Shown here piece by piece: positions 1 to 7,640 of a stretch of DNA of 64,000 nt. Both the position numbers and the translations under genes were made by a program. The notes below the pieces were generated by a model. The model was not told the DNA's origin. It made no database searches and was given only the letters and a program-made list of their open reading frames with translations. The number at the start of each line of letters is the position of its first letter. Position 1 is the stretch's first letter. The stretch comes from Chitinimonas_A lacunae (GTDB lineage: Bacteria > Pseudomonadota > Gammaproteobacteria > Burkholderiales > Chitinimonadaceae). The stretch covers positions 2,728,001-2,792,000 of the forward strand of contig NZ_JBHSBU010000001.1 in assembly GCF_042650885.1 (NCBI RefSeq), given 5' to 3'.

Positions 1-1
1 C

Positions 2-691
2 CGCGGACTGGTCGATGAGATCGTGGTAGTCGACTCGGGCAGCAACGACGAGACACTGGCCATCGCCCAACGTCACGGCGCCCGCCTCATCACCCAAACC
101 TTTCTGGGCTTCGGGCCGCAGAAACGCCTGGCGGTCGAGGAAGCGCGCCACGACTGGGTGCTGTGCCTTGACGCCGACGAGCGGCTGACGCCCGAGCTGT
201 CCCATTCGATCCGCGCCGCGCTCGCCCACCCGACCCATCCGGCCTATCGCTGCGCCCGCCGCAACCGCTTCTTCGGCCGCTATCTGCGCCATGGCGAGGC
301 TTATCCCGACTGGTGCGTGCGGCTGTTCGACCGCCGCCGCGCCCAATGGAGCGAGGACACGGTCCATGAGAAGGTAGTGGTCGAGGGCACGACCGGCACG
401 CTGACCGGCGACCTGCTGCACGACTCGGCCGAGAATCTGAGCGAATACCTGAGCAAGCAGAACCGCTACACCGATATGCAGGCGCAACAGCTGTTCAGCG
501 CCGGCCGCCGCGTCGGTCATCTGAAGCTGTGGCTGTCGCCGCTGGTGCGTTTCGTGCGCTATTTCTTCTTTCGTGGCGGCCTGCTCGATGGGGCGGCCGG
601 CTTTTCCCATATCGCCATCGGCAGCTTCTTTGCCTTCGTCAAATACGCCAAATTGATGGAGCGCTGGCGTCAGAGCGACCGTTCCGCCTGA
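2..691 (+). CDS. Glycosyltransferase family 2 (5' end outside the window)
   Basis: The reading frame is open to the left edge, so the N-terminus is missing. The visible part begins inside the GT-A fold with the nucleotide-binding strand IVVVDSGSNDET, followed by GFGPQKRLAVEEA and the metal-binding DADE (CLDADERL). This is the pattern of the WaaE/KdtX-like branch of family 2 enzymes, which add glucose or heptose to the lipopolysaccharide inner core; the exact sugar cannot be read from sequence. The C-terminal third is hydrophobic and basic (LVRFVRYFFFRGGLLDG), consistent with a membrane-associated enzyme. The sugar epimerase starts 43 bases downstream, so a shared surface-polysaccharide role is likely. 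Confidence 0.85.
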   Translation, partial: RGLVDEIVVVDSGSNDETLAIAQRHGARLITQTFLGFGPQKRLAVEEARHDWVLCLDADERLTPELSHSIRAALAHPTHPAYRCARRNRFFGRYLRHGEAYPDWCVRLFDRRRAQWSEDTVHEKVVVEGTTGTLTGDLLHDSAENLSEYLSKQNRYTDMQAQQLFSAGRRVGHLKLWLSPLVRFVRYFFFRGGLLDGAAGFSHIAIGSFFAFVKYAKLMERWRQSDRSA

Positions 692-734
692 GTTGCCCGG
701 CCCGTGCGGCCGGTTTTTCCGGAGTCAGACCAGC

Positions 735-1781
735 ATGAATATCCTTGTCACCGGCGCCGCCGGCTTTATCGGCATGCACACCGCCCGCGCCCTGCTCGAC
801 GCCGGCCATCGGGTGGTCGGGATCGACAACCTCAACGATTACTATCCGGTGGCGCTCAAGGAAGCGCGGCTTGCCACCTTGCGCGAGCGGCCCGACTTCG
901 TCTGGCGCCAGCTCGATATCGCCGACCGCGACAGCATTGCCGCCCTGTTCGCCGCCGAGCCGTTCGATGCCGTGGTCCATCTGGCTGCACAGGCCGGCGT
1001 GCGCCATTCGCTGCGCGACCCGCATGCCTATGTCAGCGCCAATCTGCTCGGCTTTACCAATATTCTCGAAGGCTGCCGCCATGCCAGGACGCCGCATCTG
1101 GTGTTCGCCAGCACTTCCAGCGTCTACGGCCAGAATGCCAAGGTACCGTTCCATGAAGCCGACCCGACCGACCACCCGGTCAGCTTCTATGCCGCAACCA
1201 AAAAGGCCAACGAGGCGATGGCCCACAGCTATGCCCATCTCTATGGTCTGCCGGTGACGGGGCTGCGCTTCTTTACCGTCTATGGCCCGTGGGGCCGGCC
1301 CGATATGGCGCCGTGGCTGTTTACCGAGGCGATCCTGGCCGGGCGGCCGATCAAGGTGTTCAACCACGGCCAGTTGCAGCGCGACTTCACCTATATCGAC
1401 GATATCGTCGATGGCATCGTCCGCCTGCTGCCGCTGGCGCCGACCGCAGGGGGGGACGGCAGCCGGCCCGATGAGAGCTGGGCGCCCTACCGGTTGTGCA
1501 ATATCGGCAACCACGATCCGATCCCGCTGCTACGCTTTATCGAGACGCTCGAAGCGGCCATCGGACGCGAAGCGATCAAGGAATTCCTGCCGATGCAGCC
1601 GGGCGACGTGCCGGCCACCTTTGCCGATACCGACAAGCTGGCCGGACTGACCGGTTTCTCGCCGCGTACCCCGCTGCGGGAAGGTCTGGACCGTTTCGTG
1701 GCCTGGTATCGCCGCTATCACGTTGACATCCTCCCCGGCCTGAAGTCCGGAGATTCCTACGGCGCTCAGGCGCGGCATTGA
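735..1781 (+). CDS. NAD-dependent sugar epimerase (UDP-glucuronate 4-epimerase-like), 3' end altered by an IS
   Basis: Extended short-chain dehydrogenase/reductase of 348 residues. The N-terminus MNILVTGAAGFIG carries the glycine-rich NAD-binding loop; the catalytic Ser and YxxxK are in SSVYGQ and SFYAATKK. The segment GIDNLNDYYPVALKEARL is typical of UDP-glucuronate 4-epimerases, which supply UDP-galacturonate for surface polysaccharides. The start at 735 is chosen because the conserved fold begins there. The family normally ends near WYRRYH; here the last 19 or so residues (from 1722) are read from the right end of an IS200/IS605 element. Removing the element in silico restores a short native tail ending at a TAA at 3534-3536. 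The catalytic core is intact, so the protein may still work. Confidence 0.85.
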   Translation: MNILVTGAAGFIGMHTARALLDAGHRVVGIDNLNDYYPVALKEARLATLRERPDFVWRQLDIADRDSIAALFAAEPFDAVVHLAAQAGVRHSLRDPHAYVSANLLGFTNILEGCRHARTPHLVFASTSSVYGQNAKVPFHEADPTDHPVSFYAATKKANEAMAHSYAHLYGLPVTGLRFFTVYGPWGRPDMAPWLFTEAILAGRPIKVFNHGQLQRDFTYIDDIVDGIVRLLPLAPTAGGDGSRPDESWAPYRLCNIGNHDPIPLLRFIETLEAAIGREAIKEFLPMQPGDVPATFADTDKLAGLTGFSPRTPLREGLDRFVAWYRRYHVDILPGLKSGDSYGAQARH

Positions 1782-1900
1782 GCCGCCACTGAGTCGCTTC
1801 GGTGGGTTCCTGCTGCTGGCGGCATTGCCTCACCGCTCACTTCACAGGCTAACCGGGCGTGTCCCGCCCTTAGAACATTGATCGCGCCGACCAAGTCGGC
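1722..1900 (-). ncRNA. Probable omega (right-end) RNA of the TnpB element
   Basis: No direct signal beyond position was demonstrated. In this family the guide RNA scaffold covers the 3' end of tnpB and the right-end hairpin, and the guide is the sequence just outside the element. Here that region is the minus strand from roughly 1900 to 1722, with the conserved terminal hairpin at about 1727-1760. The guide would start at 1721 and run into the epimerase gene (GTGATAGCGGCGATACC). The upstream limit is a guess. Confidence 0.5.
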
Positions 1901-2986
1901 GTTTTCCTCGACACCGCATTCCACGCAGGCGAACCGCGCTTGTGTCTGGCGATTCTCCGCTGACACATGCCCGCAGCACGGGCAGGTTCGGCTTGTGTTC
2001 TGCGGAGGTACGGCAATCAGATACCCGCCGTTCCATGCCAGCTTGTAGTCCAACTGGCGGCGGAACTCGAACCAGCCCTGGTCGAGGATGGACTTGTTCA
2101 GGCCGGACTTGGCCTGAACGTTCTTGCCCGGCTTCTTGGTTGTACCTGCCGCCGACTTGGACATGTTCCGTACCTGCAAGTCCTCGATACACACCATCGC
2201 GTGGTTTTGGCTAATGGTTGTCGTGGCCTTGTGCAGGTAGTCGCGGCGGGCATTGCCGATGCGGGAATGAAGCTTCTGGACGCGGGCTTTCGCCTTCTTC
2301 CAGTTACGGCTGAACTTGACCTTGCGGCTCATCGCCCGTTGAGCTTTGCGCAAGGCCATTTCGTGCCGTTTGAAACTGTTGAGCGGTGCCAAAAAGCTGC
2401 CATCGCTCATCGTGGCGAAGCGGGCAAGGCCCATGTCGATACCGACCGCACCACCTTGCGGAATGGGCTGTGCAACTTCCCGCTCGGTCTGGATGCTCAC
2501 ATACCACTTGCCGCAGGACTGGCTGACGGTGACGTTCTTCACCGCGCCGAGTACGTCCCGGCTATTGCGGTAGCGCAGCCAGCCGAGCTTGGGCAGGAAG
2601 ATGCGGTTGTTCGCCTGGTCGAGCTTGATTTGCTTCGGGTCGGGATAGCGGAAGCTGTCCGACTGGCTCTTCTTCTTGAAGCGCGGGAAGTCGGCCCGCT
2701 TGGCGAAGAAATTGCTGTAAGCCCGCTCCAAATCCTTGAGCGTCTGTTGCAGCGGGTGCACGGGTGCATTGGCCAGCCATGCCGTTTCCGTGCTGTTGCG
2801 CCATTCGGTGAGCAGCTTGCACAACCCCGCATAGCCCAACTTCTTCTCGCCTTGTTCGTAGCGCTCCTTCTGTAACGCCAGTGCCTTGTTGAACACAAAC
2901 CGGCATGATCCGGCGAAGCGGCGCATGTCGCGTTGCTGCTCGCCGGTCGGCATCAGTTCGTATTTGAAGGCTTGAAGTCGTTCCAT
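1766..2986 (-). CDS. tnpB: TnpB, RNA-guided endonuclease of the IS605 element
   Basis: 406 residues, full length for the family. An N-terminal OrfB helix-turn-helix region is followed by the split RuvC nuclease with all three acidic residues visible: D184 in GIDMG, E268 in CIEDL and D364 in NADLVGAIN. A four-cysteine zinc finger sits between the last two (C335-x2-C338 and C354-x2-C357). TnpB proteins cut DNA under guidance of an omega RNA made from the element's right end and maintain the element after excision. The gene ends about 45 bases before the element's end, so its 3' part should overlap that RNA. Divergent from tnpA with 22 bases between the starts. No frameshift or missing catalytic residue is seen. 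Confidence 0.9.
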   Translation of the reverse strand: MERLQAFKYELMPTGEQQRDMRRFAGSCRFVFNKALALQKERYEQGEKKLGYAGLCKLLTEWRNSTETAWLANAPVHPLQQTLKDLERAYSNFFAKRADFPRFKKKSQSDSFRYPDPKQIKLDQANNRIFLPKLGWLRYRNSRDVLGAVKNVTVSQSCGKWYVSIQTEREVAQPIPQGGAVGIDMGLARFATMSDGSFLAPLNSFKRHEMALRKAQRAMSRKVKFSRNWKKAKARVQKLHSRIGNARRDYLHKATTTISQNHAMVCIEDLQVRNMSKSAAGTTKKPGKNVQAKSGLNKSILDQGWFEFRRQLDYKLAWNGGYLIAVPPQNTSRTCPCCGHVSAENRQTQARFACVECGVEENADLVGAINVLRAGHARLACEVSGEAMPPAAGTHRSDSVAAQCRA

Positions 2987-3008
2987 ACCTCAATAATACT
3001 TTTGGTCT

Positions 3009-3422
3009 ATGAGCAATGATAACGATATTCGACAAGGGCGGCACTGTGTTTTCAAGATGCACGTCCATTTGGTCTTTGTGGCGAAATATCGCCGCAAAGT
3101 ATTCGATGGCGATGCCATCAATCGGCTGCGCACGATCTTCGCCAAGGTCTGCGCCGACTTCGAGGCGCAACTGATCGAGATGGATGGCGAGGACGATCAC
3201 GTTCATCTTCTGGTGGAGTACCCGCCCAAGGTGGCCGTATCCAACCTCGTGAACAGCCTCAAGGGTGTGTCCAGCCGCTTGCTACGCAAGGAACGGCCGG
3301 ACATCCAGAAACGCTACTGGAACGGCGTGCTGTGGTCGCCGTCCTATTTCGCCTCATCCTGCGGCGGCGCACCGATTTCCATCGTCCGCCAGTACATCGA
3401 ACAGCAGCAGACCCCACACTGA
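3009..3422 (+). CDS. tnpA: TnpA, Y1 HUH single-strand transposase
   Basis: 137 residues, the usual size for IS200-like transposases. It has the HUH metal motif HVH at residues 64-66 (DDHVHLLVEYPP) and the catalytic tyrosine Y129 in VRQYIEQQQ. These enzymes cut and rejoin single-stranded DNA at the hairpin ends of the element, usually at the lagging-strand template. The N-terminal HCVFKMHVHLVFVAKYRRKVF is a strong family signature. All key residues are present, so the element looks able to move. The gene is divergent from tnpB, which is the IS605 arrangement. Confidence 0.92.
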   Translation: MSNDNDIRQGRHCVFKMHVHLVFVAKYRRKVFDGDAINRLRTIFAKVCADFEAQLIEMDGEDDHVHLLVEYPPKVAVSNLVNSLKGVSSRLLRKERPDIQKRYWNGVLWSPSYFASSCGGAPISIVRQYIEQQQTPH

Positions 3423-3605
3423 AAACAAACCCCCAAGGACGGCTACGCCGTCCACGCTATCCTTCCCCAGCCTGAAGACCGAGGCTTGCCGCGCACCGGG
3501 TCAGGCGTGAACTGCTTTTATATAAGCGACTGGTAATCGACCTAGTTGGATTCCGGGCAGATCGCCAGCAATCTGCCCACTATCCGTTTCCCAGGAGGAC
3601 ACGCG

Positions 3606-4046
3606 ATGCCGACCAGTGCAGCGAATCCGGACGTCGAAGCGCCCCCCCTGCCGTCGCACGCGGAGCAAGCGCCGCTGGCGTCTTTCCTCGAACGCTGCGA
3701 ACTGGCGCTGCTGGGCGCCCAGAACGGGCTGGCCCATCTGGCGCTTCTGCTGCTCGAACTCGATCCCCCACCGGCCCCGACCTTTCTGCCCCAGCTGCGC
3801 CAGGCGCTGCGCCGGGGCGATATGCTCACCGTGCTTGCGCCCAACCGTTATGTGGTCCTGTTCGAAGGGCTGGCCTCGGAACCCGAGGCCGATGCCAGGC
3901 GACTGGCGACCAAGCTGATCGAGACATTCACGGGTGTCGAGGTGCGCATTGGCCTCGTGGTGCACCGCAGCGGCCACAGCGCCAGCGCCGCCGCATTGCT
4001 CGACCGGGCCCAGGCGTCACTCGATGCCGCCCGGCCGACGCGCTGA
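3606..4046 (+). CDS. Small degenerate GGDEF-like protein
   Basis: 146 residues. The segment FLERCELALLGAQNGLAHLALLLLELD resembles the first strand and helix of a GGDEF (diguanylate cyclase) fold. The later VEVRIGLVVHRSGHSASAAALLDRAQASLDAA resembles the family's C-terminal 'GIA...A..LL..AD.AL..AK' block. No GGDEF active-site motif is present, so it should not make cyclic-di-GMP; a partner-binding or structural role is only a guess. The start is set by a strong ribosome site, AGGAGG, seven bases before the ATG at 3606; an upstream ATG at 3546 lacks one. It lies between the IS element and ptsN. Confidence 0.6.
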   Translation: MPTSAANPDVEAPPLPSHAEQAPLASFLERCELALLGAQNGLAHLALLLLELDPPPAPTFLPQLRQALRRGDMLTVLAPNRYVVLFEGLASEPEADARRLATKLIETFTGVEVRIGLVVHRSGHSASAAALLDRAQASLDAARPTR

Positions 4047-4074
4047 CGACGTTTTTTCCGACGCAAAGCCAGCG

Positions 4075-4080
4075 TACAAT
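4075..4080 (+). promoter_or_regulatory. Candidate -10 element for ptsN
   Basis: TACAAT lies 27 bases before the chosen ptsN start, preceded by a T-rich stretch (4052-4057) at a suitable distance for a weak -35. The TACAAT-GGCGCGC context recurs before other genes here (for example near argB at 21120), typical of sigma-70 promoters in GC-rich betaproteobacteria. Confidence 0.4.
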
Positions 4081-4107
4081 GGCGCGCTCTTTCAGATGGA
4101 TCAGCCC

Positions 4108-4551
4108 ATGGCCCTGATCGCCTCCATCCTGTCCCCGGACAACGTATTCCTCGACCTCGACCTGACCAGCAAGAAGCGCCTGTTCGAGCAGGCCGGCATC
4201 CTGTTCGAGAACAGCCACGGAATCGCCCGCAGCGTAATCTTCGACGCGCTGTTTGCGCGCGAGAAGCTGTGCTCGACCGGCTTGGGTCAAGGCGTGGCGA
4301 TTCCGCACGGTCGCATCAAAAGCCTCAAGGACGCGGTCGGCGCCTTTGTCCGGCTCAAGACCCCGCTGCCGTTCGAGGCGCCCGACGGCAAACCGGTCAA
4401 TCTGGTCTTTATCCTGTTGCTGCCCGAACAGGCCGATCTGCATCTCTATATCTATGCCGAGCTGGCGCACTTGTTCAGCGACAAGAAGCTCCGCGACGCA
4501 CTCGCTGAGGCCAAGACCCCGGCCGAAGCCTATCAACTGATCGCCGGATAG
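4108..4551 (+). CDS. ptsN: PtsN, nitrogen-PTS EIIA-type protein
   Basis: 147 residues with the family opening MALIASILSPDNVFLDLDL and the PTS EIIA type-2 core. The phosphorylated histidine is in GVAIPHGRI, close to residue 68. It receives phosphate from NPr/HPr and acts as a regulator of potassium and nitrogen homeostasis rather than as a sugar transporter. An in-frame ATG at 4096 would add four residues; 4108 fits the family better. hprK starts 5 bases downstream and rapZ overlaps hprK, so the three genes form a compact regulatory operon that is common in betaproteobacteria. Confidence 0.92.
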   Translation: MALIASILSPDNVFLDLDLTSKKRLFEQAGILFENSHGIARSVIFDALFAREKLCSTGLGQGVAIPHGRIKSLKDAVGAFVRLKTPLPFEAPDGKPVNLVFILLLPEQADLHLYIYAELAHLFSDKKLRDALAEAKTPAEAYQLIAG

Positions 4552-4556
4552 CCTCC

Positions 4557-5498
4557 ATGCCGCAAATCACGGTTCGCCAGCTGTTTATCGACAACGCCGA
4601 AAAGCTCCGGCTGACTTGGCTGGCCGGCCAGAGCGGCGCTAATAATCTGCTTGGCAACGAGGCCAATCAGCAAAAGCCGACCCATTCGCTGGTCGGCCAC
4701 CTCAATTTCGTCCACCCGAACCGGGTCCAGGTGCTGGGCCTGGCAGAGATCGCCTATCTGCTCGAGCAGGAAAGCGAATCGCTGAAGAAATCGATCGGCC
4801 GGCTGTTCTCGACCGAGATGGCGGCGATGATCATCGCCAACGGCCAGGCCGTCCCCGATGTCCTGCGCGAGGCCTGCGAGCGGGCCCATGTGCCGCTGTT
4901 GACCTCGCCCGAGCAGTCGCCCTATCTAATGGACGTGCTGCGTTTCTATTTGGCCAAGGCCCTAGCTGTATCGACCAACCTTCATGGCGTATTTCTTGAT
5001 GTTCTTGAAGTCGGCGTATTGCTGACCGGCGAGAGCGCCATGGGCAAGAGCGAGCTGGCGCTTGAACTGATTTCGCGCGGCCATGGTCTGGTGGCCGACG
5101 ATGTGGTCGAGCTGTACCGGATCGCCCCCGATACGCTCGAAGGCCGCTGTCCGCCGCTATTGCGTGATTTCCTGGAAGTGCGCGGCCTGGGCGTGCTCAA
5201 TATCCGCACCATCTTCGGCGAGACGGCGGTACGGCCGCGCAAGAACCTGAAGCTGATCATCCATCTGGCCAAGGCCAGCGAGGCGATGACGCCGCTTGAC
5301 CGCTTGCAGATGCAGGCCGCGACGCAGGAAGTGCTCGGGGTCGAGATCCGCAAAGTCGTGCTGCCCGTGGCGGCCGGTCGCAACCTGGCCGTGCTGGTCG
5401 AGGCGGCGGTGCGCAACTACATCCTGCAACTGCGCGGTATCGATTCCACCCGAGAATTCATCGAGCGGCACCAGCGCTTCATGGAGTCGGGCGAATGA
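4557..5498 (+). CDS. hprK: HPr kinase/phosphorylase
   Basis: 313 residues. An N-terminal DRTGG-like regulatory domain (about 1-130) is followed by the kinase domain with the Walker A loop GESAMGKS at 158-165, the DD pair at 181-182 and the HprK signature EVRGLGVLNIRTIFG near 207-221. The enzyme phosphorylates and dephosphorylates the regulatory serine of HPr-type proteins, linking the incomplete PTS of betaproteobacteria to metabolism. It follows ptsN by 5 bases and its stop overlaps the rapZ start (ATGA, 5495-5498), so translation is coupled. Confidence 0.95.
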   Translation: MPQITVRQLFIDNAEKLRLTWLAGQSGANNLLGNEANQQKPTHSLVGHLNFVHPNRVQVLGLAEIAYLLEQESESLKKSIGRLFSTEMAAMIIANGQAVPDVLREACERAHVPLLTSPEQSPYLMDVLRFYLAKALAVSTNLHGVFLDVLEVGVLLTGESAMGKSELALELISRGHGLVADDVVELYRIAPDTLEGRCPPLLRDFLEVRGLGVLNIRTIFGETAVRPRKNLKLIIHLAKASEAMTPLDRLQMQAATQEVLGVEIRKVVLPVAAGRNLAVLVEAAVRNYILQLRGIDSTREFIERHQRFMESGE

Positions 5499-6355
5499 CC
5501 CTACAGTTGGTGCTGGTCAGCGGTCTGTCAGGCTCGGGCAAGAGCGTGGCGCTCAAGCTGCTCGAAGACCTCGGCTATTTCTGTATCGATAATCTGCCGG
5601 CCACCCTGCTCGCCGACACCGTCAAGCTGCTCGAAGCCCAGGGCCAGCCAAGACTGGCCATCAGCGTCGATATCCGCAGCGCGCAGAGCCTGCCGGCCCT
5701 GCCCGCCTGTCTGGCCGACCTCAAGGCGCGTGGGCTCGATGTCCGGCTGCTGTTTCTCGAAGCCAAGCACGAAGCCCTGCTCAAGCGCTTTTCCGAGACC
5801 CGCCGCCGCCACCCGCTGTCGACCCTGCATGGCGACCTGACCGTGGCCGAGTGCATTACGCTGGAGCGCGAAATCCTCGCCGAGGTGGCCGATCTGGCTC
5901 ATCGGGTCGATACCAGCGATCTGTCGGCCAATGCGCTGCGCGCCTGGGTGCGCCAGTTTCTGGCACTCGATCAGTCGCGGCTGACCGTGATTTTCCAGTC
6001 GTTCGGCTTCAAGCATGGTCTGCCGCTCGATGCCGACTTCGTGTTCGATGCGCGCTGTCTGCCCAATCCCTACTACGACCCGGTCCTGCGCCCCTTCAGC
6101 GGCCGCGACCGTCCGGTGATCGACTTTCTGGCGGCCGAGCCGGCAGTGGGGCGGATGTATCACGATATCGAAACCTTTCTCGAGCACTGGCTGCCTTCGT
6201 TCGACCGCGACAACCGCAGCTATGTGACGGTGGCCATCGGCTGCACCGGCGGCCAGCATCGCTCGGTCTATCTGGCCGAACGGCTGGCCGGGCGCTTCCG
6301 TGGCGAACGTCAGGTGCTGTTGCGCCATCGCGAACAGGATGGCGAGCACCGCTGA
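5495..6355 (+). CDS. rapZ: RapZ, RNase adapter / GlmZ-binding family ATPase
   Basis: 286 residues with an N-terminal P-loop GLSGSGKS (10-17), DNLP shortly after, and the conserved C-terminal RNA-binding region with SFGFKHG, FDARCLPNP and IGCTGGQHRSV. In enterobacteria the protein binds small RNAs controlling glucosamine-6-phosphate synthase; in betaproteobacteria its target is unproven. Four-base overlap with hprK. The next gene begins inside its 3' end, suggesting one transcript. Confidence 0.94.
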   Translation: MTLQLVLVSGLSGSGKSVALKLLEDLGYFCIDNLPATLLADTVKLLEAQGQPRLAISVDIRSAQSLPALPACLADLKARGLDVRLLFLEAKHEALLKRFSETRRRHPLSTLHGDLTVAECITLEREILAEVADLAHRVDTSDLSANALRAWVRQFLALDQSRLTVIFQSFGFKHGLPLDADFVFDARCLPNPYYDPVLRPFSGRDRPVIDFLAAEPAVGRMYHDIETFLEHWLPSFDRDNRSYVTVAIGCTGGQHRSVYLAERLAGRFRGERQVLLRHREQDGEHR

Positions 6356-6725
6356 CTGGCTGGCCCTGCTGCGGCCGGGCGACTGGCTGCTATTGGCCGG
6401 TGGCCTGGTTCTGGTAGGCGTCAGCTTCCCCTACTGCTGGCAACGTCCGGCCTCATTGCGCCTGATCGCCAGCGCCGACGGCCGCACCGTGGCCGAACTG
6501 CCGCTCGACCGGGCCCAGCGGCTTGAATTACCCGGACCGCTTGGCACCACGGTGGTCGAGGTCGGCCAAGGCCGCGCCCGTATCCTGGCTGACCCGAGTC
6601 CGCGCCAATACTGCGTGCGGGCAGGCTGGCTCAGTCAGGCTGGCGACAGTGCGCTGTGTCTGCCCAATCGCACCGCAATCGCCGTGGTCGGCCGCGAGCC
6701 GCTGTACGACAGCCTGAGCTATTGA
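6339..6725 (+). CDS. NusG domain II-containing membrane-anchored protein
   Basis: 128 residues. One N-terminal transmembrane segment (about 10-30, DWLLLAGGLVLVGVSF) is followed by a NusG domain II fold with the family signatures GTTVVEVGQGRARILADPSP, YCVRAGWL and ALCLPNRTAIAVVG. Despite the name, this fold on its own is a periplasmic or extracytoplasmic domain seen next to flavin- or quinone-related membrane proteins, not a transcription factor. The ATG at 6339 overlaps the rapZ stop by 17 bases. A Gx-family transporter and ubiX follow after a gap, and this pair (NusG-II plus Gx transporter) often occurs together. Confidence 0.8.
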   Translation: MASTADWLALLRPGDWLLLAGGLVLVGVSFPYCWQRPASLRLIASADGRTVAELPLDRAQRLELPGPLGTTVVEVGQGRARILADPSPRQYCVRAGWLSQAGDSALCLPNRTAIAVVGREPLYDSLSY

Positions 6726-7112
6726 GCGCCCGTTCCGCCATACCGGCCGCCTCGCCACCATGCCCGCATCCACCTGCCCCCAACCCCGCTTCCCGACACG
6801 GCGCCTGGACAATGAACTAGGCTTATTGCGCCCCATCCGATGGTGTCTATCGACAGGCCACACCACTGTCCCGGCGTTTCGTCACCTGTTCGCTGCCGCG
6901 ACCGGGTCGATGGTGGTGCAATCGGGTTCTGTTAGAGGAGCGATGGAGCTGGCAGCGGGGCCGACAGGCAGAGCGGCATATATCAAATTATCTGCAAAAT
7001 ACTTGCAACATTTCTAGCCACAAAAATAGAAAAATAGTATTTTTATGCAAATCCCATTGCTGAATCCACCCAGCCTGCCCCCTTGCCGCGCCACAAGCCG
7101 GAGCGCTGAGCA
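6726..7112. other. Intergenic stretch with AT-rich repeat element
   Basis: No convincing gene. The first 230 bases are GC-rich and featureless. From about 6980 the composition drops to AT-rich and holds a copy of the paired TGCAA repeat (6993-7008) followed by an A-rich tract and TATTTTT near 7037. Confidence 0.5.
6993..7008 (+). repeat. Paired TGCAA intergenic repeat, copy 1
   Basis: TGCAA at 6993-6997 and again at 7004-7008, exactly 11 bases apart, followed by an A-rich stretch containing ATAGAA. Confidence 0.6.
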
Positions 7113-7640
7113 ATGAGCCGTATCGAGCTGGTGGCCAACGCCGAAGACCATCGCATCGCGCGACTTGCCGCTGCGGCGATCGGGCTTGCCTGTCTCGATG
7201 CGGCGATTCCGTCGCCGCTGCCCGGTGTCAAACCGGGTTTTGCCAATATCGTGACGCTGATTGCACTTGACCGTTACGGCTGGCGCACGGCGGCCTGGGT
7301 GGCGGGGCTGCGGGTGGTAGCGTCCTCGCTGTTGTTCGGTCAGTTGCTGACCCCGGGCTTTTTTCTGGGCGCGGCGGGTGCGCTGGCAAGTCTGCTGGTA
7401 TTGGCACCGTGGTCGCGTCTGCCGCGCCAATGGTTCGGCCCGGTCAGTGCCTCCTTGCTCGCGGCATTGGCCCATATCGGCGCGCAGTGGTTGGTGGCGC
7501 GCTATTGGCTGGTGCCAAGCCCCGGACTGATCTATCTATTGCCGCCGCTGGCCAGTGCCGCCTTGCTGTCCGGACTGGTCAACGGCCTGATTGCTGCGGC
7601 CTGGCTGGCCCGTCATCCCTGTTCGGAGACTGCTGCATGA
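7113..7640 (+). CDS. Gx transporter family protein (heptaprenyl diphosphate synthase component I-like)
   Basis: 175 residues, almost entirely hydrophobic with about five membrane segments. The motif LDAAIPSPLPGVKPGFANIVTLIAL is diagnostic of the 'heptaprenyl diphosphate synthase component I' family, now regarded as ECF-transporter S-component-like membrane proteins. The substrate is unknown; association with NusG-II proteins and flavin/quinone genes points to a cofactor or prenyl compound. Its stop overlaps the ubiX start by four bases, so the two proteins are translationally coupled. UbiX consumes dimethylallyl phosphate and FMN, which makes a related cargo an attractive inference. Confidence 0.8.
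   Translation: MSRIELVANAEDHRIARLAAAAIGLACLDAAIPSPLPGVKPGFANIVTLIALDRYGWRTAAWVAGLRVVASSLLFGQLLTPGFFLGAAGALASLLVLAPWSRLPRQWFGPVSASLLAALAHIGAQWLVARYWLVPSPGLIYLLPPLASAALLSGLVNGLIAAAWLARHPCSETAA

Larger units (their letters stand above)
1722..3506. mobile_element. IS200/IS605-family insertion sequence, complete
   Basis: The element carries divergent tnpB (minus) and tnpA (plus). The tnpB-side end is a subterminal hairpin (CTCCGG/CCGGGGAG on the minus strand) followed by GGATGTCAAC, the usual right-end signature of this family. The tnpA-side end lies near 3480-3506. On the minus strand the flank next to that end reads TTCAC (3511 to 3507), a typical single-strand target pentamer. No target duplication is expected because transposition is by Y1 peel-and-paste. 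Boundaries are set by the family pattern and by the reading frame restored on removal; they may be off by one or two bases because of a shared GT. Confidence 0.8.
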
